Shown: positions 8,239-19,148, counted from the stretch's first letter. The stretch is 64,000 nt of DNA from an uncultured Flavobacteriaceae bacterium (GCA_947503105.1 CANNCM010000003.1:186001-250000); one strand, 5' to 3'. The notes: generated by a model not told the origin, from the sequence alone. Translations and numbers: made by a program.

Positions 8239-11085
8239 ATGAACCCAGATAATTTTTCACAAAGACACATTGGTCCAAATGCAGATCAATTAAAAGAAAT
8301 GTTAGACGTTGTTGGTGTAGATTCAGTTGATGAATTAATAGACCAAACTGTTCCTAACACTATCAGATTACAGACTACTTTAGATTTGGATCAGCCCCTT
8401 AGTGAGCAAGAATTTTTGGACCATATTTATGCTTTAGGCGCTAAAAATAAAGTATTCAAATCCTACATTGGAATGGGCTACAATCCCTCCAATTTACCTG
8501 CTGTGATCCAAAGAAATATATTAGAAAATCCAGGCTGGTACACCGCCTATACTCCCTATCAAGCAGAAATAGCACAAGGACGTCTGGAAGCATTGCTGAA
8601 CTTTCAAACCATGGTCACAGATTTGACAGGGATGGAGTTGGCCAATGCCTCTTTATTGGATGAAAGTACTTCGGCCGCAGAGGCCATGGCACTTTTATTT
8701 GCCGTGAGAGAACGTGCTGCAGTAAAAGCAGGAGTCGTGAAATTTTTTGTTGCAGAAGATATTTACCCACAAACCTTGGCCGTTCTCAAAACTAGAGCTA
8801 TCCCAATTGGAATAGAGCTTGTCGTTGGAAATCCAGATGAGTTTAATTTTACTACAGACTTCTTTGGAGCTCTTGTTCAGTATCCGGGAGCATCAGGAGA
8901 GATCATGGATTTAAAATCATTCATTACAAAAGCTAGTGCAACTAATATTAAAGTTGCAGTTGCTGCAGACATTCTCAGTTTAGTAGTCCTTGAAGCTCCT
9001 GGCCACCTTGGCGCAGATGTTGTTGTTGGTACGACGCAACGTTTTGGTATCCCAATGGGTTATGGCGGACCTCATGCCGCATATTTTGCGACCAAAGAAG
9101 CTTACAAGCGCCATATTCCTGGACGAATTATTGGAGTTACAAAAGACATGAACGGCGGACGTGCGCTAAGAATGGCGCTTCAAACTAGAGAACAACACAT
9201 CAAAAGAGATCGAGCAACATCCAATATATGTACTGCTCAGGTTTTACTGGCAGTAATGGCAGGCATGTATGCTGTATTTCATGGGCCAAAAGGCCTGAAA
9301 TATATTGCAAACAAGGTTCATAAAAACACGGTTCTTTTGGCCAATTCTTTAACTAATTCAGGTTTAACATTAAACCAATTATCCTTTTTTGACACCATTC
9401 AAATTCGTGTTGAAAATGCAGAAAAAATAAAAGAAATTGCTTCACAACACGAGGTAAACTTCTTTTATCCTAATACATCTACCGTTTCCATTACAATAAA
9501 TGAAACGACTACACAAAAAGATCTTGAACAGATTCTTCAAATTTTTTCAGAAGCCCTAAACACTAACTATACGCTTGAAGTCTCGTCAGAAAACAAGTTG
9601 CCTGAAACTCATATAAGAACATCAAAATATCTAACAAATTCTGTTTTTAATTCTTACCATTCAGAAACTGAATTGATGCGCTATATCAAAAGGTTAGAGC
9701 GAAAAGATTTGGCGTTAAATTTTTCAATGATTCCATTGGGATCGTGTACGATGAAGCTCAATGCTGCTGTAGAAATGCTGCCTTTAAGTTGGTCCAATTG
9801 GGGTAATATTCATCCCTTTGCACCAGCAGATCAAGTGGAAGGGTACACCAAGGTTTTAACCACTCTAGAAAAACAACTCAATGAAATTACTGGATTTTCA
9901 GGAACATCTTTACAGCCAAATTCTGGTGCTCAAGGTGAGTTTGCAGGACTAATGACCATTCGAGCTTATCATGAATCTCGAGAAGATCATCACAGAAATA
10001 TATGTATAATACCTTCTTCTGCACACGGAACAAATCCTGCTAGTGCCGTCATGGCAGGCATGAAAGTTGTCGTTACAAAATCATCTGAAAATGGAAATAT
10101 AGATGTTGAAGATCTACGCGAAAAAGCAACACAACACAAGGAAAATCTTGCAGCCCTTATGGTAACTTACCCCTCTACCCATGGTGTTTACGAATCTCAA
10201 ATAAAAGAAATTACACAAATCATTCATGATAATGGTGGGCAAGTATATATGGACGGTGCCAATATGAATGCTCAAGTTGGTCTTACAAACCCAGGGAAAA
10301 TTGGTGCCGATGTTTGTCACCTTAATTTACACAAAACTTTTGCCATCCCTCATGGAGGCGGTGGCCCAGGAGTTGGACCAATTTGTGTTGCCGAACAGCT
10401 CACTCCTTTTCTACCTGGAAATCCTGTCATTGAAACAGGAGGAAATCAAGCCATTACGTCAATTTCTGGTGCACCTTTTGGGTCTGCACTAGCCTGTTTA
10501 ATTTCATATGGATACATAAAAATGTTAGGCGCTGATGGTTTAACACAAGCAACAAAAATTGCTATTTTAAATGCAAACTATATCAAAGAACGCCTTGATG
10601 GGTATTATGACACACTTTACACAGGCGAACAAGGTCGTGCTGCACACGAAATGATAATTGATTGTCGAGCATTTAAAACTAATGGAATTGAGGTTACAGA
10701 TATTGCAAAACGATTGATGGACTATGGTTTTCATGCCCCAACAGTTTCATTTCCTGTTGCCGGAACAATGATGATAGAGCCCACCGAGAGTGAAAGTAAA
10801 GCGGAAATGGATCGTTTTTGTGATGCCATGATATCCATTCGACAAGAAATTGAAGAGGCCAGCAAATCTGATGTTAATAATCCTTTAAAAAACGCACCAC
10901 ATACGCAAGATATGGTATGCAACGATCAATGGGATTTTCCATACAGCCGAACAACAGCAGCCTTTCCACTTTCATATATAAAAGAAGATAAGTTTTGGCC
11001 CTCTGTACGCCGTGTAGATGATGCCTATGGTGATCGAAATTTAATATGTACATGCGCTCCAATTGATGACTATGCCGAAGTATAA
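8239..11085 (+). CDS. gcvP: Glycine dehydrogenase (decarboxylating), P protein
   Basis: 948 residues, the full-length fused P protein of the glycine cleavage system. It decarboxylates glycine with PLP and passes the aminomethyl group to lipoyl-GcvH. It opens with the typical FSQRHIGPN. The N-terminal half carries [10 protein letters not shown] and [10 protein letters not shown]. The C-terminal half carries the PLP lysine K699 in [17 protein letters not shown]. GcvT and GcvH are not in this window. The KASIII gene begins 13 bp after its stop, suggesting read-through into the lipid/glycan-type trio. Confidence 0.98.
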   Translation: MNPDNFSQRHIGPNADQLKEMLDVVGVDSVDELIDQTVPNTIRLQTTLDLDQPLSEQEFLDHIYALGAKNKVFKSYIGMGYNPSNLPAVIQRNILENPGWYTAYTPYQAEIAQGRLEALLNFQTMVTDLTGMELANASLLDESTSAAEAMALLFAVRERAAVKAGVVKFFVAEDIYPQTLAVLKTRAIPIGIELVVGNPDEFNFTTDFFGALVQYPGASGEIMDLKSFITKASATNIKVAVAADILSLVVLEAPGHLGADVVVGTTQRFGIPMGYGGPHAAYFATKEAYKRHIPGRIIGVTKDMNGGRALRMALQTREQHIKRDRATSNICTAQVLLAVMAGMYAVFHGPKGLKYIANKVHKNTVLLANSLTNSGLTLNQLSFFDTIQIRVENAEKIKEIASQHEVNFFYPNTSTVSITINETTTQKDLEQILQIFSEALNTNYTLEVSSENKLPETHIRTSKYLTNSVFNSYHSETELMRYIKRLERKDLALNFSMIPLGSCTMKLNAAVEMLPLSWSNWGNIHPFAPADQVEGYTKVLTTLEKQLNEITGFSGTSLQPNSGAQGEFAGLMTIRAYHESREDHHRNICIIPSSAHGTNPASAVMAGMKVVVTKSSENGNIDVEDLREKATQHKENLAALMVTYPSTHGVYESQIKEITQIIHDNGGQVYMDGANMNAQVGLTNPGKIGADVCHLNLHKTFAIPHGGGGPGVGPICVAEQLTPFLPGNPVIETGGNQAITSISGAPFGSALACLISYGYIKMLGADGLTQATKIAILNANYIKERLDGYYDTLYTGEQGRAAHEMIIDCRAFKTNGIEVTDIAKRLMDYGFHAPTVSFPVAGTMMIEPTESESKAEMDRFCDAMISIRQEIEEASKSDVNNPLKNAPHTQDMVCNDQWDFPYSRTTAAFPLSYIKEDKFWPSVRRVDDAYGDRNLICTCAPIDDYAEV

Positions 11086-11098
11086 CTAAAATAAAAAA

Positions 11099-12157
11099 AT
11101 GAGTATTCGAATTACGGGAACAGGAAGTTATATTCCTGAACAGATCCAAAAAAATAACGATTTTCAAAATCGTGAATTCTATACTATTGAAGGCGAATCT
11201 ATTGATACACCAACAGACATTATTGTCGAAAAATTTAAAGCCATTACAGGCATATCCGAAAGGCGTTATGCCAATACGAATCTTACAGCTTCGGACCTTG
11301 GAGCTTTTGCAGCAGAAAAGGCGCTATTGGATGCCAAAATTGACGCTGAATCACTGGACTATATTATTTGTGCGCACAACTTTGGTGATGTAAAACACAA
11401 CGCCATTCAAAGCGATATTCTTCCATGTTTGGCCGCTCGCATAAAGCACCTCTTAAAAATTAAAAATCCAAAATGTGTAGCCTATGATATCCTTTTTGGA
11501 TGTCCAGGTTGGGTTGAAGGTGTTGTTCAAGCACAAGCATTTATCAAGGCTGGAATGGCAAAGCGTTGTTTGGTAATTGGCGCAGAAACACTCTCTAGAG
11601 TTGTAGATCCATTTGATCGCGATTCTATGATTTATGCCGATGGCGCAGGAGCAACATTGATTGAAGCTTCTGAGCAAGAAGGTGGCATCATTGCGCACGA
11701 ATCTGCCTCATACACTCACGACGAAGTCTATCATTTATTTTTTGGAAATTCCAATGATAAAACACAAGATGAAGATGTTCGCTACATCAAAATGTATGGA
11801 AGAAAAATTTATGAATTTGCACTCAATAATGTACCTGCAGCACTCAAAGAATGTCTCGACAAAAGCGGTTATTCTATTCAAGATGTCAAGAAAATTCTTA
11901 TTCATCAAGCAAATGAAAAAATGGATGAAGCCATTGTAAAACGCTTTTATAGACTTTACAAAGCCCCTGTGCCAGAGGGCATTATGCCTATGACAATTCA
12001 TAAACTTGGCAACAGTTCTGTGGCAACTGTTCCTACATTATTTGATTTGATCAGAAAAGGGGAAGTCAAAGATCATAATCTCAATAAAGGCGATATTATT
12101 ATATTTGCAAGCGTAGGTGCTGGTATGCATATCAACGCCATTGTTTATAAATATTAA
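11099..12157 (+). CDS. Beta-ketoacyl-ACP synthase III family protein
   Basis: 352-residue thiolase-fold condensing enzyme of the FabH (KASIII) family. The catalytic triad is intact: Cys135 in FGCPGW, His269 in LIHQAN and Asn305 in KLGNSS. KASIII enzymes condense an acyl-CoA with malonyl-ACP. This one is probably a secondary paralogue, because it lies between gcvP and a methyltransferase and not with plsX/fabD-type genes. Its TAA is followed directly by the ATG of the methyltransferase, so the two are translationally coupled. The substrate is unknown. Confidence 0.88.
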   Translation: MSIRITGTGSYIPEQIQKNNDFQNREFYTIEGESIDTPTDIIVEKFKAITGISERRYANTNLTASDLGAFAAEKALLDAKIDAESLDYIICAHNFGDVKHNAIQSDILPCLAARIKHLLKIKNPKCVAYDILFGCPGWVEGVVQAQAFIKAGMAKRCLVIGAETLSRVVDPFDRDSMIYADGAGATLIEASEQEGGIIAHESASYTHDEVYHLFFGNSNDKTQDEDVRYIKMYGRKIYEFALNNVPAALKECLDKSGYSIQDVKKILIHQANEKMDEAIVKRFYRLYKAPVPEGIMPMTIHKLGNSSVATVPTLFDLIRKGEVKDHNLNKGDIIIFASVGAGMHINAIVYKY

Positions 12158-12679
12158 ATGTACGAGAATAACTTTCCCACAAAACGCTACAATTTAACTC
12201 TTGATTTTGTCAAACAACATATAAACAAAAAAGAGGAAATTCTCGATTTGGGTGTTGAAAATCCACTTTCTGATGTACTCAAATCTAGTGGTTTTAAAGT
12301 TTCAAACACAAAAGGTGAAGATCTTGATCTGAATTACTCATCTGTACAAAACAGTACTGCAGAAGTTGTTACTGCCTTTGAAATTTTTGAACATTTAGTA
12401 TCTCCTTTTGTTGTTTTAAAAGAAATAAAAGCCAAAAAACTCATTGCAAGTGTGCCACTAAAACTTTGGTTTTCAAGCGCATATAGAAGTAAAACCGATA
12501 TGAGAGACCGTCATTTTCATGAATTTGAAGACTGGCAATTTGATTGGTTATTAGACAAAGCGGGGTGGAGAATCGTATCTAGAAAAAAATGGACAAACCC
12601 TACTAAAAAAATAGGAATTCGTCCAATTTTGAGGTATTTCACACCAAGATATTATATCATTTACGCAGAAAGAAAGTGA
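12158..12679 (+). CDS. Class I SAM-dependent methyltransferase-like protein
   Basis: 173 residues. EEILDLGVENPLSD resembles motif I of Rossmann methyltransferases, though the usual GxGxG is degenerate (LGVENP). VVTAFEIFEHLVSPF matches the motif typically reading DvvfEHv, as in UbiG/COQ5-type proteins. There is no cysteine, so it is not an ArsM-type arsenite methyltransferase. It sits between the KASIII gene (zero gap) and a family 2 glycosyltransferase (4-base GTGA overlap), so it probably modifies a lipid or glycan intermediate of that trio. Confidence 0.7.
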   Translation: MYENNFPTKRYNLTLDFVKQHINKKEEILDLGVENPLSDVLKSSGFKVSNTKGEDLDLNYSSVQNSTAEVVTAFEIFEHLVSPFVVLKEIKAKKLIASVPLKLWFSSAYRSKTDMRDRHFHEFEDWQFDWLLDKAGWRIVSRKKWTNPTKKIGIRPILRYFTPRYYIIYAERK

Positions 12680-13530
12680 GATTTTACATCGTCATACCGG
12701 CTCACAATGAAGAAGCTTTTATAAAGAATTGCTTGATTTCTCTGTCCGAACAAACTTTACTTCCAAAAAAAATTATTGTCGTTGATGACAACTCATCAGA
12801 TAAAACACCGAAAATTGTAGAGGCCTTAAAAAATCAATATGCGTTTATTGACATTGTACAGCACCAATCCTCTGAGAAACATTTACCAGGCGAAAAAATC
12901 ATCTCTGCCTTCTATAAAGGATTTGATCAACTTGATAATGAATATGATGTCATTTGTAAATTTGATGCTGATTTAATTTTTCCAAAAGATTATCTAAAAA
13001 CCATTGCAGAACATTACAATAAAGACCCAAAACTTGGGCTGATTGCAGGGCATTGTTACATTGAAAAAAATGGAGCGTGGGTTTTGGAAAATTTAACCTC
13101 AAATGATCACACACGAGGCCCATTGAAAGCCTACAGAAAAGCCTGCTTCGAAGCCATTGGAGGTTTGCAAAAATCTATGGGCTGGGATACTATAGACGAG
13201 CTTGTTGCGCTATATAATGGTTGGTCTTTTCGCACTGATGACGCCTTACATGTAAAGCATTTGAAGCCCACTGGCTCTACATACAGCAGTAGCGCAAAAC
13301 ACTATCAAGGGATAGCACTTTATAAGATGCGAAATGGATTTGTTTTGGCCTTTTTATCGGCCTTAAAATTGGCCTACAAAAAAAGAAAAATACGCCTTTT
13401 TTTGGATTATTTGATGGGGTATTTCAAAGCATGGCAAACCAAAGTTCCTTTTATCGTCTCTGAAGAAGAAGGCGCATTCATCAGAGCATACCGATGGCGT
13501 AAAATCAAAGCATTACTTTTACCGTTTTAG
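12676..13530 (+). CDS. Family 2 glycosyltransferase
   Basis: 284-residue GT-A fold enzyme. YIVIPAHNEEAFI opens the nucleotide-binding domain, followed by IIVVDDNSSDKTP and the FDADL metal-binding DxD-type motif. It starts with GTG at 12676, overlapping the methyltransferase stop as GTGA, so expression depends on coupling to that gene. The C-terminal third is basic and may sit at the membrane (FVLAFLSALKLAY). It converges with ilvE, overlapping its 3' end by 4 bp. Acceptor and donor sugars are unknown. Confidence 0.85.
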   Translation: MRFYIVIPAHNEEAFIKNCLISLSEQTLLPKKIIVVDDNSSDKTPKIVEALKNQYAFIDIVQHQSSEKHLPGEKIISAFYKGFDQLDNEYDVICKFDADLIFPKDYLKTIAEHYNKDPKLGLIAGHCYIEKNGAWVLENLTSNDHTRGPLKAYRKACFEAIGGLQKSMGWDTIDELVALYNGWSFRTDDALHVKHLKPTGSTYSSSAKHYQGIALYKMRNGFVLAFLSALKLAYKKRKIRLFLDYLMGYFKAWQTKVPFIVSEEEGAFIRAYRWRKIKALLLPF

Positions 13531-14585
13531 GCCTGAATCTTTATCATCCAACGAAGTTCATCTGGAATTTTACCTGCACGAACACCGTTTATAGTCTCCA
13601 AAACCATTTGGCCAACGGGGCTTTCATTAGAAACATGAATAACATTGTCTTTATATCCAATCTCTTGAATCATTGCAATACCTACGGCAGTACCTGTTCC
13701 AAAAGCTTCTTCGAGGGTGCCATTTTTTGAAGCTTCAATGATTTCATCTATAGAAATTGGTCGTTCTGTAACTTCATACCCTTTGTGGCGCAAAAGTTCA
13801 ATAACACTCATTCGTGTAATTCCCGCAAGAATAGCACCATCTAAATTTGGCGTGATTATCTTCCCCTTAATTTTGAAAAAAATATTCATCGTTCCAACTT
13901 CTTGAATACTTTTAAAATTATGAGCATCTAACCACAAAACTTGGTCATACCCTTTTGCTTTTGCGTTTTCCGTTGGCAAAATTGCTGCTGCATAATTACC
14001 TGCGGCCTTGGCCTCACCTGTACCACCATGTGCTGCACGAATAAAATTAGTTTCAGCGTACAGTCGTACTCTTTTTGTATAAATTGGATTGGATGGAGAG
14101 GCCATAATAATAAACTTGTATTGTGTGGCAGCTCTCATTCCAATAAATGCTTCATCGGCATACATAAAAGGGCGTAAATACAAGGCGCTACCTTGTTGGG
14201 GTGGAATCCAATTTTTATCTAAACCCACCAAAACTTTTAAAGCTTGAACAAAAAGATCTTCGGGAAATTCTGGCATGCCCAATCGTCTTGCACTAAAATT
14301 TAACCGTTTTGCATTTTGTTCTGGCCGAAACAACATCGGCGTTCCATTGGCATCTATCGTAGCTTTCATCCCCTCAAAAATGGCCTGACCATAATGCAAT
14401 GCCATAGCCGCAGGATGAGTAGTCAGCGCCCCCATCGGAACTATTTTTGGGGTTTGCCACACTCCGTTTTCGTAAGTACACAAAAACATATGATCGGTAA
14501 AGGTTCTTCCCAACGGAATATCATTAAAATCTAAATGCTTAGCTTTTGATTCTTTTACTTTTTCAATGTGTATTTGGGTGCTCAT
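13527..14585 (-). CDS. ilvE: Branched-chain amino acid aminotransferase
   Basis: 352-residue PLP class IV transaminase, the last step of Leu, Ile and Val synthesis and the first of their breakdown. Typical features are the LHYGQAIFEGMKA substrate-loop region, the KSIQEVGTMNIFF strand and the TGTAVGIAMI phosphate-binding segment. The long BCAT2-type length fits. The enoyl-CoA hydratase gene ends 16 bp upstream on the same strand, so the pair probably forms an operon, possibly linked to branched-chain acyl-CoA metabolism. Confidence 0.95.
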   Translation of the reverse strand: MSTQIHIEKVKESKAKHLDFNDIPLGRTFTDHMFLCTYENGVWQTPKIVPMGALTTHPAAMALHYGQAIFEGMKATIDANGTPMLFRPEQNAKRLNFSARRLGMPEFPEDLFVQALKVLVGLDKNWIPPQQGSALYLRPFMYADEAFIGMRAATQYKFIIMASPSNPIYTKRVRLYAETNFIRAAHGGTGEAKAAGNYAAAILPTENAKAKGYDQVLWLDAHNFKSIQEVGTMNIFFKIKGKIITPNLDGAILAGITRMSVIELLRHKGYEVTERPISIDEIIEASKNGTLEEAFGTGTAVGIAMIQEIGYKDNVIHVSNESPVGQMVLETINGVRAGKIPDELRWMIKIQA

Positions 14586-14601
14586 TGTATTGTATGAAAT
14601 T

Positions 14602-15363
14602 TTATGCTTTATTAAATTTTTTTAATTGTGTTTTGGTAAAATTACTCAGTGCCAAACGCCCACTAATTGCTGCACGTTGCGCCAACAAATCGTCCCAATG
14701 ATGCGATTCTTCCCATTGTATTTTTTTGAATTCTGCTAATGCCTCAGGATTATATGTTGCAAGTTGATTGGCGACATTAGAAACATGTGTGTTCAAGTCG
14801 TTGTTAGACTCAAAAACATTGGCATATAGCCCTTTTTCTCGAGCCCATTTTGCAGAAAAAAAAGTTTGAGGATGAAGCGTTAATTGTGAAACAACAGAAA
14901 GTCCTAGTTTTCTTTTTAATGCAGGTTCTATAACAAAAGGTCCAATTCCAATGTTCAGTTCACTAAGTTTAATGGAAGCATATTCACTAGCAAAACATAG
15001 ATCTACAGCAGCTGCCAAACCAACACCACCTCCCACTGCTTTTCCTTGAATACTTCCAATCACAATTTTTGGATTTTTCCTTAAAGCGTTGATAACGTTA
15101 GCAAATCCCATAAAAAAAGCTTTACCCTCTTCTATCGTAGAAATTGCTGCGAGATCGTCAAAACTTGCTCCAGCACAAAATGTTCGGTCGCCACCACTCT
15201 TTAGCACCAAAATACTGCAATCCTTGTCTGCTCCAGCGTTCTCGATTGTACTCGACAGTTCTGATAACATTTTTGAAGGTAACGCATTATGAGATGGATT
15301 GTAAAATTCAATGTAACCTACTCCATTGTTTTTGGTAAATTTTACATAAGAATCTTTAGACAT
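14602..15363 (-). CDS. Enoyl-CoA hydratase/isomerase family protein
   Basis: 253-residue crotonase-fold protein. FCAGASFDDLA forms the first oxyanion-hole strand, and GKAVGGGVGLAAAVDLCFAS carries the second. The region that usually holds the catalytic Glu reads LNIGIGPFVIEPALKRK, not the common P-GxGGTQRL, so the exact reaction is unclear. Methylglutaconyl-CoA hydratase or a general enoyl-CoA hydratase are both possible. It is the first gene of the pair with ilvE and has the best-spaced promoter candidate nearby. Confidence 0.88.
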   Translation of the reverse strand: MSKDSYVKFTKNNGVGYIEFYNPSHNALPSKMLSELSSTIENAGADKDCSILVLKSGGDRTFCAGASFDDLAAISTIEEGKAFFMGFANVINALRKNPKIVIGSIQGKAVGGGVGLAAAVDLCFASEYASIKLSELNIGIGPFVIEPALKRKLGLSVVSQLTLHPQTFFSAKWAREKGLYANVFESNNDLNTHVSNVANQLATYNPEALAEFKKIQWEESHHWDDLLAQRAAISGRLALSNFTKTQLKKFNKA

Positions 15364-15394
15364 TGTTGTTCTATTTTGTTTGGCTAATATACTC

Positions 15395-15428
15395 CAAATT
15401 TAGGAAATGAATATAGCAAACCAACAAA
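15395..15428 (-). promoter_or_regulatory. Candidate promoter for enoyl-CoA hydratase-ilvE
   Basis: On the minus strand a TTTG (15425-15428) is followed after 22 bp by TAAATTTG (15395-15402). This is close to the Bacteroidota TTTG-N19-21-TAnnTTTG arrangement, with a leader of about 25 nt. Confidence 0.5.
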
Positions 15429-15456
15429 GCTACTGCTGATATTGGAACAAAAAAAA

Positions 15457-16404
15457 TTAGAATTTAAGTTGTGGAAACTGCTTTTTTAGGCGCTCTATTT
15501 CAGCATTTATAGACGCCATAAAATGTTGATGTGCTTCACTGTTAGAATGCATCGGTTTGTGTTGTAGCCCATTTTGAATACGCTTGATTATTTTGAGCGT
15601 ACTGTTGAGATTAGAATCAATCCAAACAGATTTAAATTTATCCCAAATAACCTCAATAGCTTGAGCGCTTGGATGAATCATATCTGGAGTATAAAATCTA
15701 TAGTCTCGAAGTTCATCCATCATGATTTCATATGAAGGAAAATAATGTGTAGTAACTGAAGTATCAACGACTTGGTGAATAGCAGAAATCAAATGGGCTT
15801 TGCTTTGAGTATTTTCTACAAATCCATCTTTGAGATGCCGTACTGGAGAGACTGTAAAAATTACCTCAGCATTGGAATTAAAATGATGAATTATGGCTTT
15901 AATCTTAGTCAAAATATCGGTAATCTCATCAACAGAAAACAATACTTTTTCAAATTGTGCTGAAGGAAGTTTATGACAATTGGCTACGTATTTTTGAGTT
16001 TTTAAATGACGATAATTCCATGCGGTACCCAAAGTAATGATAAAATGAGATGTTGTTTTGAAGCGAGAATTACAATCTTGTATTTGCGTATGAAGTTGGT
16101 CTAAAAATATTGATTTTTCATGGTGATTACATCGCGAATGCGCATCAAAACTTTTCCATTGCTCATCATTGAAAAATATAGCATTTTCATCTATTTTATT
16201 ATGATATACATGAGTCAAAAATGTTAAAATCGCTTGTGGATGAAATAATATCCCAAAAGGATTGGTTTGCGTTTGAAATTTATAAAAGTCTAATTTTTCC
16301 GAAATATGTTCTGTAAAACAAGAGCCAAGAAGAACCGTTTGAGCATTAAAACTAATGGGCTTGCCTTTGGCAGGAACTAAGGGGACTTCGGTTTGAAATT
16401 TCAA
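15457..16404 (-). CDS. GSCFA domain protein
   Basis: 315 residues. The family-defining motif GSCFTEHI is at residues 27-34. The GSCFA family is related to SGNH/GDSL hydrolases, and its biochemical role is not established. LGTAWNYRH and the later HPSAQA segment may be equivalents of the conserved SGNH blocks. No signal peptide is seen. It begins 10 bp after the alaS stop on the same strand, so it is co-transcribed with alaS. Confidence 0.85.
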   Translation of the reverse strand: MKFQTEVPLVPAKGKPISFNAQTVLLGSCFTEHISEKLDFYKFQTQTNPFGILFHPQAILTFLTHVYHNKIDENAIFFNDEQWKSFDAHSRCNHHEKSIFLDQLHTQIQDCNSRFKTTSHFIITLGTAWNYRHLKTQKYVANCHKLPSAQFEKVLFSVDEITDILTKIKAIIHHFNSNAEVIFTVSPVRHLKDGFVENTQSKAHLISAIHQVVDTSVTTHYFPSYEIMMDELRDYRFYTPDMIHPSAQAIEVIWDKFKSVWIDSNLNSTLKIIKRIQNGLQHKPMHSNSEAHQHFMASINAEIERLKKQFPQLKF

Positions 16405-16414
16405 AACTTAAATT

Positions 16415-19027
16415 TTAAGAAATAAGATCGATAACTTGTGCTAGAGCGTCGGGGATTCCCGCAGGATTTTTACCTCCCGCAGTAGCAAAAAACGGCTGTC
16501 CACCACCACCGCCTTGAATATAACTTCCTAAATTGCGTACAATTGTGCCAGCGTTCAAGTTTTTAGAACTTACAAGATCTTTCGATACATAACATGAAAG
16601 TAATGCTTTACCGTTTTGCTCGGACGCAAAAACTAGGACCACATTATCTAAATTCTGACCAATTTCAAAAGAAATATCTTTCATGCCAGTAGCATCCAAG
16701 TCGAGTTGCTTTGCTAAAAATTTCATTCCATTGACAGATTGAATTTCTGTCAATAGTTGTGTCTTTACACTTTTTGCTTTATCTTTCAAAAGCTGTTCAA
16801 TTTGTTTTTTTAGTTGATGGTTTTCAGACTTCAAATTCACAACTGCTTTCACAGGATCCGCAGCATTATTCAATTCTTGTTTGATGCGTTTAAAATGCGT
16901 ATTGTTTTCTTTGAAAAATTCTTTTACTGCATCATTTGTAATCGCTTCGATTCTACGAATTCCAGAAGCCACAGCACTTTCAGAAGTGATTTTAAAATGC
17001 CAAATATCTGCGGTGTTTTTGACATGAGTTCCACCACAAAGTTCAATAGAATTCCCAAAACGTACCGTGCGAACAACATCTCCATATTTTTCACCAAATA
17101 ATGCTATAGCGCCGTCTTCAATGGCTCGTGTCATGGGGATTGCCCGTTGCTCTTCGAATTTAAGACGCCCTTCAATTCTTGAATTCACAAAACTTTCAAC
17201 CTCTTGAAGTTGATCATCAGTCATTTTTGAAAAATGAGAAAAATCAAAACGCAAATATTTTGAATGGACAGCACTCCCTTTTTGCTCTACATGAGTTCCA
17301 AGAATTTCTCGCAATGCCTGATGCAATAAATGGGTTGCTGTATGATTACATGCTACTCTAAATCTCTGCTTAACTTCAACCTCTGCTGTAAAGGAATCGG
17401 TAAGATTTTTGGGTAAATCTTTGGTGATATGAATGGCAACGTTATTTTCCTTTTTGGTATCGAGAATATAAACACTATCTCCATTTGATGCTTCCAAATA
17501 GCCTTTGTCTCCAACTTGTCCTCCGCCCTCTGCGTAAAATGGCGTGAGATTAAACACAAGTTGATATTGTGTCCCATATTTTGAAGATACTTCTTTACGA
17601 TAACGCACAATTTTGACTTTGGCTTGAAGGCTGTCATAACCAATAAATTCTTGCTCGTCATCTTCGCGAAGAATGGTCCAATCCTCTGTTGAGACTTCAC
17701 TTGCTGCTCGAGATCTGCTTTTTTGTTTTTCAAGCTGAATTTGAAATCCAGTGTCATCCAAATGCATATTTTTTTCTTGAAGAATAAGTGCTGTTAAATC
17801 TACAGGAAATCCATAAGTATCATACAATTCGAAGGCTTTATCGCCAGAAATTGTATCGCCTTTGGTGGTGTTTATGATGCGTTCCAGTAAGATTAACCCC
17901 TGATCCAAAGTTTTTAAAAATGAAGACTCCTCTTCTCGTATGACATTTTGCATCAATTGTTTTTGAAGTTTTAGCTCTGGAAATGTCGTTCCCATTATTT
18001 TGACTAAAACATTCACAAGACGATACATAAAAGGTTCTTTTTGATCTAAAAAAGTAAAGCCATAGCGAACTGCACGTCTTAAAATTCGTCGGATTACATA
18101 GCCTGCTCCAGTGTTGCTCGGTAACTGCCCGTCTGCAATTGAAAAAGCTACTGTGCGAATATGATCTGAGATGACACGAATGGCGATGTCATGCTGAGTA
18201 TTGATCCCATAATCCTTGCCAGAAATTGCTTCAATTTCGCGAATAATTGGCGTAAAAACATCTGTGTCATAATTAGATTTCACGCCTTGAAGAACCATAC
18301 ACAAACGCTCAAAACCCATTCCTGTATCAATATGTTTTTGTGGAAGTGGTTCTAGAGAACCATCGGCCTTTCGATTGAATTCCATAAAAACTAAGTTCCA
18401 AATTTCTACTACATGAGGATGGTCTTTATTGACTAATTCGTGCCCGGGGATTTTAGCTTTTTCTTCATCACTTCTGAGATCTACATGAATTTCGCTGCAA
18501 GGTCCACAAGGCCCCTGATCGCCCATTTCCCAGAAATTATCTTTTTTATTTCCTTTCAGAATACGATCCTCAGCAATAATATTTTTCCAAATGGAAAACG
18601 CTTCGGAATCCACAGCTGTTTTGTCCTGCTCATCACCCTCAAAAATAGTGACATACAAAATGTCTTTGTCAATTTCATAAACTTCTGTAAGCAATTCCCA
18701 AGCCCATTCTATAGCTTCCTTTTTGAAATAATCTCCAAAACTCCAATTGCCCAACATTTCGAAAAGAGTATGGTGGTAGGTGTCATAGCCCACTTCTTCC
18801 AAATCGTTGTGTTTTCCAGACACACGCAAGCATTTTTGTGTATCGGCAATACGCTTGCTTGGGGGCTGCACATTGCCTACAAAATATTCTTTAAATGGGG
18901 CCATTCCAGAGTTCACAAACATTAATGTAGGATCATCTTTGACCACCATTGATGCAGACGGTAAAATAGTATGTTTTTTATCTTCAAAAAACTTTAGAAA
19001 ATTGGCTCTTATATCTTGAGATTTCAT
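16415..19027 (-). CDS. alaS: Alanyl-tRNA synthetase
   Basis: 870 residues from the ATG at 19027, where the protein begins [19 protein letters not shown], the standard AlaRS opening. An in-frame start 34 codons upstream (19129) gives a basic extension unlike the family, and I reject it. Class II catalytic-domain motifs are visible ([41 protein letters not shown]). The editing domain has the zinc motif HTATHLLH with CGGTH, and the C-Ala domain has [19 protein letters not shown] follows in the same operon. The divergent gap upstream holds a palindrome. Confidence 0.97.
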   Translation of the reverse strand: MKSQDIRANFLKFFEDKKHTILPSASMVVKDDPTLMFVNSGMAPFKEYFVGNVQPPSKRIADTQKCLRVSGKHNDLEEVGYDTYHHTLFEMLGNWSFGDYFKKEAIEWAWELLTEVYEIDKDILYVTIFEGDEQDKTAVDSEAFSIWKNIIAEDRILKGNKKDNFWEMGDQGPCGPCSEIHVDLRSDEEKAKIPGHELVNKDHPHVVEIWNLVFMEFNRKADGSLEPLPQKHIDTGMGFERLCMVLQGVKSNYDTDVFTPIIREIEAISGKDYGINTQHDIAIRVISDHIRTVAFSIADGQLPSNTGAGYVIRRILRRAVRYGFTFLDQKEPFMYRLVNVLVKIMGTTFPELKLQKQLMQNVIREEESSFLKTLDQGLILLERIINTTKGDTISGDKAFELYDTYGFPVDLTALILQEKNMHLDDTGFQIQLEKQKSRSRAASEVSTEDWTILREDDEQEFIGYDSLQAKVKIVRYRKEVSSKYGTQYQLVFNLTPFYAEGGGQVGDKGYLEASNGDSVYILDTKKENNVAIHITKDLPKNLTDSFTAEVEVKQRFRVACNHTATHLLHQALREILGTHVEQKGSAVHSKYLRFDFSHFSKMTDDQLQEVESFVNSRIEGRLKFEEQRAIPMTRAIEDGAIALFGEKYGDVVRTVRFGNSIELCGGTHVKNTADIWHFKITSESAVASGIRRIEAITNDAVKEFFKENNTHFKRIKQELNNAADPVKAVVNLKSENHQLKKQIEQLLKDKAKSVKTQLLTEIQSVNGMKFLAKQLDLDATGMKDISFEIGQNLDNVVLVFASEQNGKALLSCYVSKDLVSSKNLNAGTIVRNLGSYIQGGGGGQPFFATAGGKNPAGIPDALAQVIDLIS

Positions 19028-19053
19028 GTAGTATGTTAACCTTTTTGAAATAA

Positions 19054-19085
19054 TTTGATTTTGCTTCAAAAACAAATTATATTTG
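19054..19085 (+). promoter_or_regulatory. Consensus Bacteroidota promoter for M23 peptidase operon
   Basis: TTTG (19054-19057), a 20-bp spacer, then TATATTTG (19078-19085). This is an exact match to the TTTG-N19-21-TAnnTTTG sigma-A consensus and the clearest promoter in the window. The leader to the ATG at 19149 is about 55 nt and contains the palindrome at 19094-19116. Confidence 0.7.
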
Positions 19086-19093
19086 TTCCTAGA

Positions 19094-19116
19094 TGAAACG
19101 CTATATATGCGTTTCA
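19094..19116. promoter_or_regulatory. 8-bp palindrome in alaS/M23 divergent region
   Basis: TGAAACGC (19094-19101) and GCGTTTCA (19109-19116) are perfect inverted copies around TATATAT. It sits just downstream of the M23 promoter and between the two divergent -7 boxes, so it could be an operator for either gene or a leader hairpin. Confidence 0.45.
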
Positions 19117-19126
19117 AAATATCAAA

Positions 19127-19134
19127 CAAAAATA
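19127..19134 (-). promoter_or_regulatory. Candidate -7 element for alaS
   Basis: Minus-strand TATTTTTG matches TAnnTTTG, about 100 bp before the alaS ATG. No -33 match is seen. If used, the palindrome at 19094-19116 lies in the alaS leader. Confidence 0.35.
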
Positions 19135-19148
19135 GAACTTTTTAGGCA

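Noticed and set aside
12158-12679. Methyltransferase considered as ArsM for the arsenosugar pathway
   Set aside because: It contains no cysteine, while ArsM needs conserved cysteines to hold arsenite; it is also 34 kb from arsS and coupled to lipid/glycan-type genes.
19028-19129. Longer AlaRS start at 19129
   Set aside because: The 34 added residues are unlike the family, and [11 protein letters not shown] is the standard opening.
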